DNA from: Lineus longissimus
Lineage: Eukaryota; Nemertea; Pilidiophora; Heteronemertea; Lineidae
Direction: 5' to 3'
Length of the DNA stretch: 64,000 bases
Assembly: GCF_910592395.1 (NCBI RefSeq)
Contig: NC_088316.1
Location: 18,166,001 to 18,230,000 of the forward strand
The position numbers and the translations under genes were made by a program. Of this stretch, positions 13,201 through 23,589 are shown in pieces; positions within the stretch are counted from its first letter, which is position 1; the number at the start of each line of letters is the position of its first letter. The notes under the pieces are model-generated. The model saw nothing but the letters and a program-made list of their open reading frames with translations. It searched no databases and was not told where the DNA came from.

Positions 13201-16200
13201 CTTGAACTTCATTATGATCAGACTGCAACAGAGTCAACTGTTTACATCCAACCATTATTGTAAGATGACATAAGCTGCAGGCGTTCAGGCTTTTAGTCCA
13301 TTTGACCCAAAATCATTTGCGTCCCGTTTGACATTTTTCCTGCAATTGTCTTAAAATTACGAAAATCTGACATTCGCAGGGCGAGGTATTAAAGGCAATT
13401 ATTTTAGGTAGCTTCAAGACAAGCATACAGGATTTCACATGCATTCCGTGCATAATGCTGCACATACGTCTACGGATTTTAACTCAATTTGCTGTGGAAT
13501 GGAAAAATGCCTCGACGCTGCCTGTTTTCTTTTCACGAGATGTTTTTGACGTCTTATATTTTTTTATCTCATCAAGGTGCAATGAGTAGAAATGAAACAA
13601 AAGAAAACCACTTCGGGTCCTATCATGGTTACATTGGCGCCAAGTCAAGCTGCGGGATTGCTACGTACATTTAATGTACATTGATGTGTATTAAATTCAA
13701 TTTGCTAAGGTTGTGATGGTTTACAAAGGCATTCTGAAGAACTCGAGTCGAGTGTGCTCGCTTCCTCTTCTCCCGCGGGAATAAATTAAGAAAAGGGCTT
13801 TCACCTGAATTGTTGGCCCAGGGGAAGCGAACAAAGCTTCCGACCGTGTTGCCTTGTAAAAGCCCATCACTTCAAAGCCATATAAGGAGAGACGTTTTAT
13901 ATCATTCTCAGACCGATATGGTCTCATGTTGAAAATATCACAGAGATATTTCTTTAATTGACTGGGTCCTGTGACAGGTCTAGACCATTCAGTGTTGGGA
14001 GGAGACTTCATCAGGTTTTGGATCCCGTTTTGGTTTTGGATACCGTTTTGGTTTTGGATACCGTTTTGGTTTTGGATACCGTTTTGGTTTTGGATACCGT
14101 TTTGGTTTTGGATACCGTTTTGGTTTTGGATACCGTTTTGGTTTTGGATACCGTTTTGGTTTTGGATACCGTTTTGGTTTTGGATACCGTTTTGGTTTTG
14201 GATACCGCTTTGGTTTTGGGATACCGTTCTGGTCTTGGATACCGTTTTGGTTTTGGATACCGTTTTGGTTTTGGATACCGTTCTGGTTTTGGATACCGTT
14301 CTGGTTTTGGATACCGTTCTGGTTTTGGATACCGTTCTGGTTTTGGATACCGTTCTGGTTTTGGATACCGTTCTGGTTTTGGATACCGTTCTGGTTTTGG
14401 ATACCGTTCTGGTTTTGGATACCGTTCTGGTTTTGGATACCGTTTTGGTTTTGGATACCGTTTTGGTTTTGGATACCGTTTTGGTTTTGAATACCATTTT
14501 GGTTTTGGATACCATTTTGGTTTTTGATACCGTTTTGGTTTTGGATACCGCTTAGGTTTTGGATACCATTTTAGTTTTGGATACCGTTTTGGTTTTGGAT
14601 ACCGTTTGGTTTTGGATACCGTTTTGGTTTTGGATACCGTTTTGGTTTTGGATACCATTTTGGTTTTGGATACCATTTTAGTTTTGGATACCGTTTGGTT
14701 TTGGATACCGTTTTGGTTTTGGATACCGTTTTGGTTTTGGATACCGTTTTGGTTTTGGATTTTAGGGCCGTTTTGGTGGATTTTATGGTTGATTCCCAAA
14801 ACATAATCGTCGTTTTGGTTTGGGAATCAACCACATACTACTACTTTGGTCCGGTATACCTAAGATGGAACCGACTCTTGATAATCAATGGAATTCATCC
14901 CCAATCCACCAGCATTAAATGCGATTATATGCCCCCTTACTTTATCTTACCGTGGAGGTTTACGCGAGACGGACTCGAAAACGTATCCTCACAGAAACAA
15001 ATGATTTAGCATTTAATTCAGAATCATTACTATGATGAATGATGTAGTTTGTCATGCGAAATGATGAAATATCATTTAGTGTTTTCATTGAGAGTGATGC
15101 GTATCAATTGAGGGTGATTTAAAACAAGATTTACACAAAGACGTTTTGTTCTGAACCAGTGAATCTAGAAATTCTTACGGACCTGAGAATAACACTCTGG
15201 CCAAGATCGTCCATGTATACCCTTGTAATAAGAAATAAAAACACCGCCGCAGAGCAGTAAATAACCGTGTACATGTGGATTTCGGCGGCCATATTCGATT
15301 TGAGGCAAAATTAGGATTCCCAGGGCCGTTTTTGAAAAGGCGTTGCCTCTGGGCCACCAAGCCATTTAGAAATAACCTTATTTTCCTTGGTTTAGCCATG
15401 TCTATCGACAATGTAATGTACATGTACCTAGTGTTGATCATTACGTCCAGTATGGTACCTTCGATGCGTGTTCCCAGAGCTTGCTATCGTCAAAGACAAA
15501 TGGCTGACAGAACTTGAATGAGCTTATGGGAACTCCCCACGGACTGGTGGCTAATTGACGGAACAGAAAATAGCCATTACAGAGACATAGCCCACCAAAT
15601 GAGCCGTGCACACAGATGCCGCAGATAAAGTCATCAGCTACTTTCTGTCAGTGGTGGAATCGCCATTAACACAATACGAAGGCTTTCCTTCGTCAAATGC
15701 ATCAGCAGTTCGTGGTCTAGCAAAAGGGGGCACCACTGAATGAAATGGTCCAGGGACCATGTGCTCACCTCGGGTAATGTAATGCATGTCATTTGCAGTG
15801 GATATGGGGAGAACAGTTTCTGGCAAGTTTGACCAGTTTTTATTCCATTGAATAATATCATTCTTCTTGGCTCAATGGTACAAAAGAAAATTACCGGTAC
15901 CATCTAAGTATAGCATTTTGGTTATAAAGTTGACTGAATTTTAGGGTTATTGAAGAGTGTACATGTCACATGGCAATTGGTTGACATCTGTTCAACAGTT
16001 TAGGAGTAATAGGACTTCGTTGGATTTTCAAGATGGCGGCCTGGCGGCCATATTTGTCATGGGATTTGACTGAAAATTACGGATATTGATGAGAGTACAT
16101 AGATACATAATCACTTGAAGTTTGGTTGCAATCCGATCATCAATTTCGGAGTAATAGGACTTTGTTTAATTTTCAAGATGGCCGCCTGGCGGCAATATCG

Positions 16201-19151
16201 GTCTATGGATTTGACTGAAAATCAGGGACGTTGTAGAGAGTGCATAGATATACAATCACATGAAATTTGATTCCAATCCGACTTTGTTTAATTTTCAAGA
16301 TGGCCGCCTAGCGGCCATATTTGAAGTCCGAGCGGGACAAATTTTTTGGGTAAAATATAGAGGGTCCCTAGATATATTTCTTCTAGTTTAGAACCTTCTA
16401 GCTCAAATAGGAACGAAACGTGCCACCAATCGTGGTTTAGTCAACTTTGACCTCTGTGACCTTGAAAAGTACGTCAAATCAAAAACCCGGGTGATATGTC
16501 ATTTAACCTTATTAGATACACCCACCATAAAAATTTTGTCACTCTACGTACAACCATTAGCTTCAAAAAGGCAAAAAACCAAAAAACCAAAAAGGTACAC
16601 CTTATACAACAAATAAATAATGCATGGAGTAGGGCCTACTCCGTGTGATAGCGATATAATTCATGTGTCTTTTACATTATAGTACAACACACCAAAATCC
16701 CTTATTGTTTCATTTCCAATATCAATTAGTATTCCTTCTGACAACCATATCTCAGGGGGTAGACGGGAGATAACCAATGTACTCTCCCTGGGGCCTTGCG
16801 AGTTATACTCTACAAATAGTTGTAAATCGAATGAAGACAGATTAGGCCTCCAGGTAAACGGAGACCGATATTTCACAACTCATAGATTGATGTCTTTAAC
16901 TATAATAATGAGATTTTCCGTCCCTTTGGTTCTAGTCCTAATGAGTTATCAATGGAAAGTTGTTCCAGGTAATCTCAGAGTTTGACTTTGTATATATTGC
17001 TGATATTCAATTATTGTTATATGTGTTGCCTAAAGCGTTTCACTCACCTTTGGTTTGACACGGCTGTCACCTGCCAATGGAAAATATGAAGATACATGTT
17101 TTTATGACAAGCTACGGTACGAGCAGTCTTGGGCTAAATTGCAGAATCCCTGACGAAATGCCTAAATAAGGGCATCACTGCCAGAAGGTTCGATGGAAAC
17201 CCCTAATCAAAACCCAGACCCTCCTTCCAGCATTTGTCATGTTAGGGATGCTGGAATCAAGCCCAGTTTTGTAAGGGGTATATAAGGTATAGGCCTACAC
17301 ACATCTCACTCTTGGTATCTCACCTATCAGGAATAAGTAAGTTGAACCATCGTCTTCCTTGTGCTCATCACTGTCATCACCGTATGGGGACCGCCACGAA
17401 ACAGTACAGTGCCACGCATGGGATCTCGAGCATACCGGTAGCGTTACGTTACGCGGAATAGCATAAGCGTAGCGTTGCATGATATTCGCGTGCAGGTTGG
17501 GTAGTAGTGTCGTCTGCCGTCAGGCCTATTTATAGCTGAACCGCTGATATTTTACAGAGTACAGGTTGACCCACAAAAAGTTTCCAGTAGTAAACAGATA
17601 CAAGGCATTTTGGAGACATGTCGGATATTTTCATTTTATGTCTAGGCTTTTTGTTGTTTTTCAGATTGTGCTGGTCCGTTGAAAACAAGTTTCTTTGCAT
17701 TTCATTGTTAATCAAGGACGCTTTTTTTGTCTCTCTTCAGCGGAACTGAAAATGGAAGTACTGCGCGAACGCGAAATGAGAGAGACGATAGAGAGACGAT
17801 TACTTGACGAACAAAGACTAAGAGGTAGGAAGGCCTAGTAGCTAAACTGTTCAAAAGGAGGGCAGACTGGGACCACTCTATCAAATTTATTGAATACCGA
17901 GATGTGGATACGTTTTGTGATTGCATGATTGGGTGAAATAAAATTCGGTATCATATATATAAATGTAATGACCCCCTTCAAATCGGATTGGCAGTAAGTA
18001 GTATCCTTTTAATTTTGTCGTCGATCTAGACACAGTCAAACTTCCTGAAAAGTGTTTTTTATTAAAAAAAATTTCTAATAAATTATAATTGTCATTTTCA
18101 GAAACATTCCAAAAACGATGGAAAAAGGAGAAAAAGGCAAGAAGGAAATTTCAAGAACAAACGATGATGGAGCCAGGTGACCAGAGGTGTCATCTTTCCT
18201 CAGATGAGGGAAACAGCCGAGTCATGCACAGCCCCAGCCCCATGAGGATGATGAATGGGGTGATGAACTCTGTAAACGGGCTCAGTCCAGTCCATGGGGT
18301 CAACTCAGTCAATGGTACGACTTTGGAGCAAAATTTGGTTGATTCGTCAACATGTAGTTGTGAGAATACGGACGATAGTTTTTTCATAAATACAATATAG
18401 GCCTTAACTGGTAAAAAAAACCAAAACAATTAAGTGATGTGAATGCCGTTGAAACTCTCGTCACTCAGTAACTTCTATAGATGTAGGCCGACTTCCAAAT
18501 TGATAAGAAAGTTCTATTTGTTGATTATCCCCTTCCAATCTCTCGAATGCATCTCTCCTCCACCACTTGAACCACAACCACACGACGCCTCCCCCTTCCC
18601 TATCACAACAGATCCTAACACACTTCCACCACCAAAGCCCATCTGACTGCATTGCAATTTTTTTCAGGTAGTAGCCAATCCGTTATCCATGCTATCAAGA
18701 CAAATGGATGATCTGTCACATAGTCAAGCACTAGAATCATGAATTCAAAGGTAAACACATTATAAAAGGTGCTCCATTTTCTTTAAAGCTTGTGATGAGA
18801 TAAATACGAATAAGACATAACGTTTAAGATTATTTTAGCTGAAAAGAATAAACAAAGAGGTCGGTCACTGTCGAAAGCTGAAGAGGTAACTCTAGGTTCA
18901 TTCCTTTATGATATATCAGATCATGACATCCGGGTACTTTTCAGGCATGCTCATGATGCAAAATGCTTGACAAATTCTTCTCTTTTTTTCAGCGTAAACG
19001 TGCACGTACGCCAAACTCAAATGTAGAGTACAATAGAGCTCAGGGCTACCTCATCATGACATACGTGACACAAGACTTTCATAAAAACATTACAGAGACG
19101 CTGGCAGTTCGAGACATAGATCCAATGTATCATAGAGGAGGGACCGTGTAA
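1204..19151 (+). CDS. dac: dachshund (DACH) transcriptional cofactor, C-terminal half; 5' part lies upstream of the window
   Basis: Nuclear Ski/Sno-related cofactor of the retinal-determination network (partners Eya and Six). Exons read 1204-1322, 1995-2117, 6008-6220, 17741-17824, 18102-18176, 18839-18885 and 18993-19151 (stop TAA). All have AG/GT borders and their phases match at each join. The diagnostic part is the C-terminal DD2 (dachbox-C) helix: SSLEALLLNIQGLLKVAAEH in the third exon, then AELKMEVLREREMRETIERR and a KRWKKEKKARRKFQE stretch. This matches DACH1/2 SSIETLLTNIQGLLKVA and TELKMDFLRERELRETLEKQ. The two upstream exons give a His/Asp-rich linker with an acidic DDNASDDDDD run. 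The N-terminal DNA-binding DD1 domain is not here, so the gene starts before base 1. The first exon enters with two bases of a codon from upstream. After RKFQE the C-terminus departs from the vertebrate sequence. Family call sure; the terminal exons are less certain. Confidence 0.93.
2118..6007 (+). other. dac intron, 3.9 kb
   Basis: Lies between the acidic-linker exon and the DD2 exon. It opens with gtaggg and ends with a cttttttattcacag-type acceptor. I see no convincing exon, RNA gene or recognisable element inside. The open frames at 2506-2943 and 4738-5127 lack splice sites and homology. Confidence 0.6.
6250..6360 (-). repeat. tRNA-derived SINE-like remnant
   Basis: On the minus strand there is an A-box-like TGGCTAAGGCG followed about 30 bases later by GGATTCGAACCC, which resembles a B box. 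This is the layout of an internal RNA polymerase III promoter. The T-arm stem pairs over only two bases and there is no acceptor stem, so it is not a working tRNA gene. It most resembles the head of a Leu/Ser-type tRNA-derived SINE, lying antisense in the dac intron. Confidence 0.5.
6727..7561 (+). repeat. 29-bp minisatellite, about 29 copies
   Basis: Head-to-tail units made of AATAGCTATTTACTTG followed by CTTTCCAGGAACG, 29 bases in all. Most differ by one to three changes; GGAACG alternates with GCAACG and GCTATT with GTTATT. Occasional units are 28 or 31 long. Nearly every unit contains a pyrimidine-rich CTTTCCAG that mimics a 3' splice site in the direction of dac transcription. There is no protein-coding frame through the array. 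Confidence 0.95.
8930..9170 (+). repeat. dispersed repeat with ACGG-rich tail
   Basis: A body containing 'ccaagtttcaactttctaga' runs into an irregular ACGG/ACGGACC tract (about 9048-9140). It ends with a small hairpin AGCTCATCCAGGTGAGCT followed by AAAAA. I associate this body-plus-tract-plus-hairpin layout with dispersed elements in marine mollusc genomes. That association is from memory and has not been searched. Confidence 0.55.
14014..14760 (+). repeat. 18-bp minisatellite, about 41 copies
   Basis: The unit is TACCGTTTTGGTTTTGGA. Because 18 is six codons, long open frames appear on both strands, but they are only repeats of hexapeptides and have no start, splice or homology support. A run of units at about 14275-14430 carries C in GTTCTGG, showing local homogenisation. 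The + strand is strongly G/T-biased. Confidence 0.96.
15940..16330 (+). repeat. diverged tandem repeat, period near 115-120 bp, with GC-rich palindrome
   Basis: Three units share 'ggagtaataggactt', then TTTTCAAGATGGCCGCC, TGGCGGCCATATT, and 'ggatttgactgaaaat'. Each unit is centred on the palindrome GGCCGCCTGGCGGCC or a one-base variant. A related GGCCGCTGCGGCAGCC occurs in the dac 3' UTR at about 20792. Confidence 0.75.
16430..16560 (+). repeat. dispersed repeat sharing 'gtgaccttgaaaa' with 37520-37650
   Basis: The segment has CTCTGTGACCTTGAAAAGTA, then CGTCAAATC. A second copy at 37520-37650 has CACTGTGACCTTGAAAAAGT, then AGGTCAAATGA. After the shared core both continue with only loose similarity, so these look like old members of one dispersed family. 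Confidence 0.5.
18177..18400 (+). CDS. dac: possible alternative 3' extension of dac exon 18102 (read-through or later donor)
   Basis: If the donor at 18177 (CAG/gtgacc) is not used, the dac frame stays open for 74 more codons to a stop at 18398-18400. The peptide is rich in Ser, Asn, Met and Val and contains the near-repeats MNSVNG, VNSVNG and HSPSPMRMMNG. A second donor at 18315 (AATG/gtacga) leaves the same one-base phase, so it could also join the exon at 18839 in frame. The result would be either a short protein ending here or a 46-residue longer internal segment. Length and composition look protein-like, but no homologue is recognised. Confidence 0.45.
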
Positions 19152-21170
19152 ATCAGCATAACATCGTATGACGCGTGTAAAACGGCAAAGGCTTTGACGT
19201 CAAGAAAGGATGAACTAATGTATGACGTTTTTTATGATCTGATAACTTTATAAGCCATATGTGAACCGGAAAATACACCTCATATCGAACTTTCTCGACA
19301 CGCTAGGAGCCAGCACATCACAGGAAAGGGTTAAATCAATATTCAATAATATTTCCGAAAGAATAGATAGTTAAACTTAAAGAATAGTAATCGTCTTTTT
19401 GTGAAGTTGTGTTGACAATACAATATTAATCTTTTTTAAAGCTGAATTGTCATGTACAGTTTACAGTTGGGCTTGATTAGTTAATAGTACAACTCAGCTT
19501 TAAGGCCGAATTGGGGCAAAACAGATGAGTTAGTTTGGAAGTTGTCTTCTTTATATTTTGACTGTGTTAAAATGCTAGTCCTGACATCAGGGATTTAAAT
19601 AATGTTTAAAACTTCAGGAGTCAAATGGTAAGGAATTTCATCCATCTAAAACATTTCAGACGGACGGGTATTTTCATTTTCCCGAAAGATATATATTAGC
19701 TGTCCTTTTTTAAGAGTATTTAAACTCCATAGTGCCTCTGCTTAGACCAATGGTAGTGACACTTGTTGCGGAAGATGTCATTAAACTGTAAAATCAACAT
19801 GGAGCCAAATGCGTATAAGTAACTACGGCTCCTGAGGATTTTGCAGTGAGATGGACTGAGGATTCGTCATTTCTGAGATTTCTTTTCCAATGATGGGCAT
19901 GGAGTTGAATTCGAACTATGATGTGGTGATGATAGATCCGTTTAGTGGTTATTGATATTAAAAAGTCGTGTTTAAAAAAGTCTGCTATATTATTGGTAGT
20001 ATCGTCTAGATTATTGGGAAACTACATGGTACTCTTAATGCTCTATCAAACTTGTATATCTTGCAGTACGCCTTTTAAAGGACCACTCGGCTACATATTG
20101 TAGCTTATAGACCCTTTAAAGGACTAACGCTAATATTTCCTGTAGCGGGTTATATTACAGTGCAAATATACTTGACACCACATTAGCACTCTTGGGGCTG
20201 AATTTGGCATCATCCCTTATGGCGTAGGCCCTTTCATGGGCTGTTAATGTGGCCAGGCGAATCATTCAAAACTAACCGGCATGTCATACATTGAGAAGTA
20301 GGCCTAATGCTATAAGTTAATTGTAATTGTAAATAGGAATTAAAAGTAAAGAGAAGATGACTGGGGAAAAATTTACTTTGGTGACCACTGTCAGCGATTT
20401 TGTGGTAACCGTGCTAATTGATGTAAACATTGTAAAAATGTTAATTGTAATAAAAGTAATGTATAATTGCATGGGCAGTAGGTCTAGAATTATTTGTTTT
20501 TGTTAATATGAAGAGACCTTATGCCCGTGATCGTTTTGATGTGTAATTGATGTTGTGTTTTCCCAGTGGTATCCACTGAGATGTTTTCTTTACTATTGCA
20601 TGAAAATGCTTCTGAAATCCTGTAAAAATATTGCCACTTTAAAGGGAAAATATCGTAAAATTTTGCCACTAAAGAGACAATTTAGCCACGTACGGGTGAC
20701 TATCTTTTCCTTTGCCCTAATGATAAGTAGCTTGTGTTAAAAGTTCACATTCAGAATCATTGTGGAGCACCGTTTTGGCATTTTCCAATATGGCCGCTGC
20801 GGCAGCCATCATGAATTTATTTTGAGTTGTTGTAATTACATTTTGAATGTGCAGAGGACATTCTTTTTAAAGCAATGATAAGGAATTACTACAAATTTTA
20901 TCTTCATCGCGAAACATTACCGGGCAAAATGAGGTTAGCTGGATAAAAATAAAGGAAACACAAAACATTTGTTTTTAAAATGGTTGATTTTAATCATCGA
21001 CCGATATGAAATTATTTTAGATGATCGTCTTTGTCTACTATCACAAAATGTTGCATGCATTTATTGATGTAAATTCTGTAGAATCGCTGTTCATTATGCC
21101 CTTTTCAACTATTGTAAATACGGTCTAGATAAAACAAGTTGCAATAAATATTTAATATTTCATAATTGAT
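19152..21170 (+). other. dac: probable dac 3' UTR
   Basis: About 2 kb of AT-rich, stop-dense sequence follows the dac stop codon and runs to an AATAAA at 21143-21148. An earlier AATAAA near 20449 could give a shorter form. No gene is seen on either strand. Confidence 0.55.
21143..21148 (+). terminator. polyadenylation signal AATAAA (dac)
   Basis: A canonical hexamer about 2 kb past the dac stop, in the right strand and before a change to repeat-rich intergenic sequence. Confidence 0.5.
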
Positions 21171-21819
21171 AGTTGGTTTCAGTTTATTTCAAAATCGTTG
21201 CGTGGAATGTAACCCTGTTCCGTCTTCATCTTCATCTTCATAATTTCCATATGAAAAGGTGACATACTGTATATTGGAAGATGTATAGTATTTACTCACA
21301 CGATTGTCTTGTTGGTAGCTTGAATCACGTTCTCCTTGCGTGCCTCAAGGACAGACCACTTTTTTACTTGAATCGGACAGACTCCCGAAACAGGCAATAC
21401 GTCATCCTAAACATCGTCTTCTTTGGGAAGGGACAAGGCTGAGGCACTGCGCCGGAGTGTAGGCCCGTATCGATCAAGAATAATCTGTCCAGATGTGAAG
21501 ATTCTCAATGATTGTCTCTCTTGCACTTGTTTCGAAATTGGCATGTTAAGGGTTGACCACAGTATAGGTTCCACTATATTGACTCGGACTAAAAACCCTC
21601 AAATAGTAACAACCGTTTTTAAATGAAGTGAACGCCACTTTCAAGGGTGAAGCCCCCTCTTGGCGTCACTTCATTTTAAAAGAGTTCTACTTGTTTGGGA
21701 TTTCAAGTTTTGGCCAAAATATATGACGAGCTGGTTCAGGATACATGTAAAACAAGTTAGCGACTGACTTGGGTGTAACTTGTTTTGAAAGTAAATCCCT
21801 AAGCTTTTTGGGTGGGGGT

Positions 21820-22034
21820 ATACTATCGCATTTCAAAAAGTTTCGTTTCAATGAGCAGGCCGTGAGTTTACTCCACATTTCAAAAAATTTCTTTTCAAAG
21901 AGCAGATCAGGGTTGTGAGTTACGTTAGTGACATTCCGGTGAGCAGGCCATGAGCTTGCTTCACATTTCAAAACATTTCTTTTTAAAGAGCAGATCAGGG
22001 TTGTGAGTTACGTCGGTGACATTCCGGTGAGCAA
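21820..22034 (+). repeat. short tandem duplication, period 88 bp
   Basis: AGCAGATCAGGGTTGTGAGT occurs at 21901 and again at 21989. Both are followed by 'tacgt', a three-base variable part, and GTGACATTCCGGTGAGC. A third, more diverged unit precedes them at about 21828. Confidence 0.8.
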
Positions 22035-22135
22035 GTGAATGAGTTCAGAATACAACAAACACTCACAAAGGATACATCTGCAGGGACCGCACTGAGCGGC
22101 GTAGCTAGTTTTTTGGTCTCGGGAAGGCAATGGTC

Positions 22136-22154
22136 GGGGGGGGGGGGGGGGGGG
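22136..22154 (+). repeat. poly-G tract, 19 G
   Basis: An uninterrupted G run. Its length is likely to be unreliable in the assembly. Confidence 0.9.
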
Positions 22155-22413
22155 CGCAGACGACAAAATTACGGTCAAAAACACATTTTTCGTGACTTCT
22201 TGAGATATCGAGATTCGACAACTAGCCGCATCTTACCCAAAGAAGTCCGATGCTACATGTCGCGTGGCAAGATGACGAGCCAATGAACCTGCAACGAACT
22301 GATGTTCAAATATCCAGGGTATTGTAAATCAGTGGCAGTACCAAACGGCAAAAGATTCGATAACCAGCTGAGGAGTCATTTGATACGAATAAATGGGCAG
22401 CGGGAAGCGGGAC

Positions 22414-22712
22414 GCGAGGGGTTTTTTTACAGGTAGGTTTGTACCATTGTGTACATTTACATTGACCAAATTTCCGAAGAGAAATCTATTATTAAAATAA
22501 AAGTAAATGAAGCAATAAAAACAAAAAGTGCATAATTTTTTGGGTCCTTCCGAGATTCGAACTCGCACCATTTGTCAATGTGCATCGCTGATCTTGTTTA
22601 CTTACTAACAACACGTGCGTCTCTTACTTGATGACGTCAGGCGAAGTTACTGACCTCTGATTGGCTGTCAATGTACACAATGGTACGAACCTACCTGTAA
22701 AAAAAACCTCGC
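22414..22712. mobile_element. MITE with about 46-bp terminal inverted repeats
   Basis: The left end reads GCGAGGGGTTTTTTTACAGG, then TAGGTTTGTACCATTGTGTA. The right end is its reverse complement, with TACACAATGGTACGAACCTA, then CCTGTAAAAAAAACCTCGC. The pair differs at a few bases plus a six-base insertion near the inner border. At about 300 bp with no coding frame, it fits a non-autonomous DNA transposon. Inside, 22551-22565 forms a tRNA-like T-arm (CGAG, loop, CTCG). No clear target-site duplication is seen. Confidence 0.85.
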
Positions 22713-22874
22713 AAGCTGGACAGGCCAAACAATGACGTTTAGAGACGCACATTGCTGCAGAATATGGTTAAATTTTTCTTTTGCGAGTTATTCAAGATTT
22801 GGGTATAAAATCTGTTTTTATGTGACCTCATTTTTGCAAGACATTTCAAGTTCCAACTTGTTATGGTTAACTAT

Positions 22875-23135
22875 GACTCAACTCTTCCAGCTGTTTTAAC
22901 TTATTGCCGCTCGTTTTGTTTGTTATGGCTATGTCAATTTGTATGACCAGACTCTTCCAGCTGGTTATGGATAATCTTCGATTCAACTCTTCTAGCTGGT
23001 TATCGCTGCTCAGTTGTGGGTGATTCAACTCTTCCAGCTGGTTATGGATACGCTTTGATTCAACTCTTCCAGCTGGTTATCACTGATTCAACTCTTCCAG
23101 TTGGTTATCACTGATTCAACTCTTCCAGCTGGTTA
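22875..23135 (+). repeat. degenerate minisatellite of about 28-bp units
   Basis: Repeated GATTCAACTCTTCCAGCTGG followed by TTATGGATA or TTATCACT, with about eight copies of uneven spacing. The last units at 23050-23135 are the most regular. Confidence 0.85.
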
Positions 23136-23589
23136 TCAATGTAAGGCTGGCCTGATCTCAATTAAAAACATAACCACGCATGTATCTTCATTAATATTCT
23201 TTATTTTCATTATTGACATGATTTTAGTTATCATTCCTATTAATAACACTACCACACATATAACTACTTTCACCCAATGCGAACAGAGTCATTCAGTTGA
23301 ACACTCCAGGCCAATTTCAACAAGGGTGACTTCTCTTCTACACCATGAAACCACTGATTTAGGCTCTGAACACGCTATGCCAGATCAGTATGTATAAATA
23401 TGTAGGCCTGAAACTGTTTGATAACAAGTTCACCGACTGTTTGAGGCCTAGTGCCCTTTGTGAATCTGGCCTTCTATTACACTTGTGAAGATTCTAAGGC
23501 ATCTATCAAAACTTTGCCCAATGGTACTGTGTTTCTTACGCTAGCCTATAGCCAGCAATGGAGCTAGCGCAGCAAATCTTGTTTAAAAT

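Larger units (their letters stand above)
6221..17740 (+). other. dac intron, 11.5 kb, repeat-bearing
   Basis: Interrupts the DD2 coding region just before AELKMEV, a junction that also seems to split vertebrate DACH. It holds a tRNA-like SINE remnant (6250-6360), a 29-bp minisatellite (6727-7561), an ACGG-tailed repeat (8930-9170), an 18-bp minisatellite (14014-14760) and diverged palindromic repeats (15940-16560). The remaining roughly 9 kb is AT-rich, with no coding exon that I can support. Long introns of dac genes often carry enhancers, but none can be named from one sequence. Confidence 0.7.

Noticed and set aside
13721-14834. Long open frames on both strands (up to 264 codons)
   Set aside because: They are produced by the 18-bp minisatellite (six codons per unit). 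There is no splice support or homology, and all frames are open alike.
18443-18650. Pro-rich open frame between dac exons
   Set aside because: The sequence is a pyrimidine-rich intron ending in an acceptor-like tract. There is no start context, donor or homology.
22545-22625. tRNA gene on the minus strand
   Set aside because: Only the T-arm is convincing. The 3' GAAGGACC has no 5' partner, and the segment is inside a MITE.
23101-23397. 98-codon plus-strand frame
   Set aside because: It begins inside the 28-bp minisatellite and has no homology or splice support.
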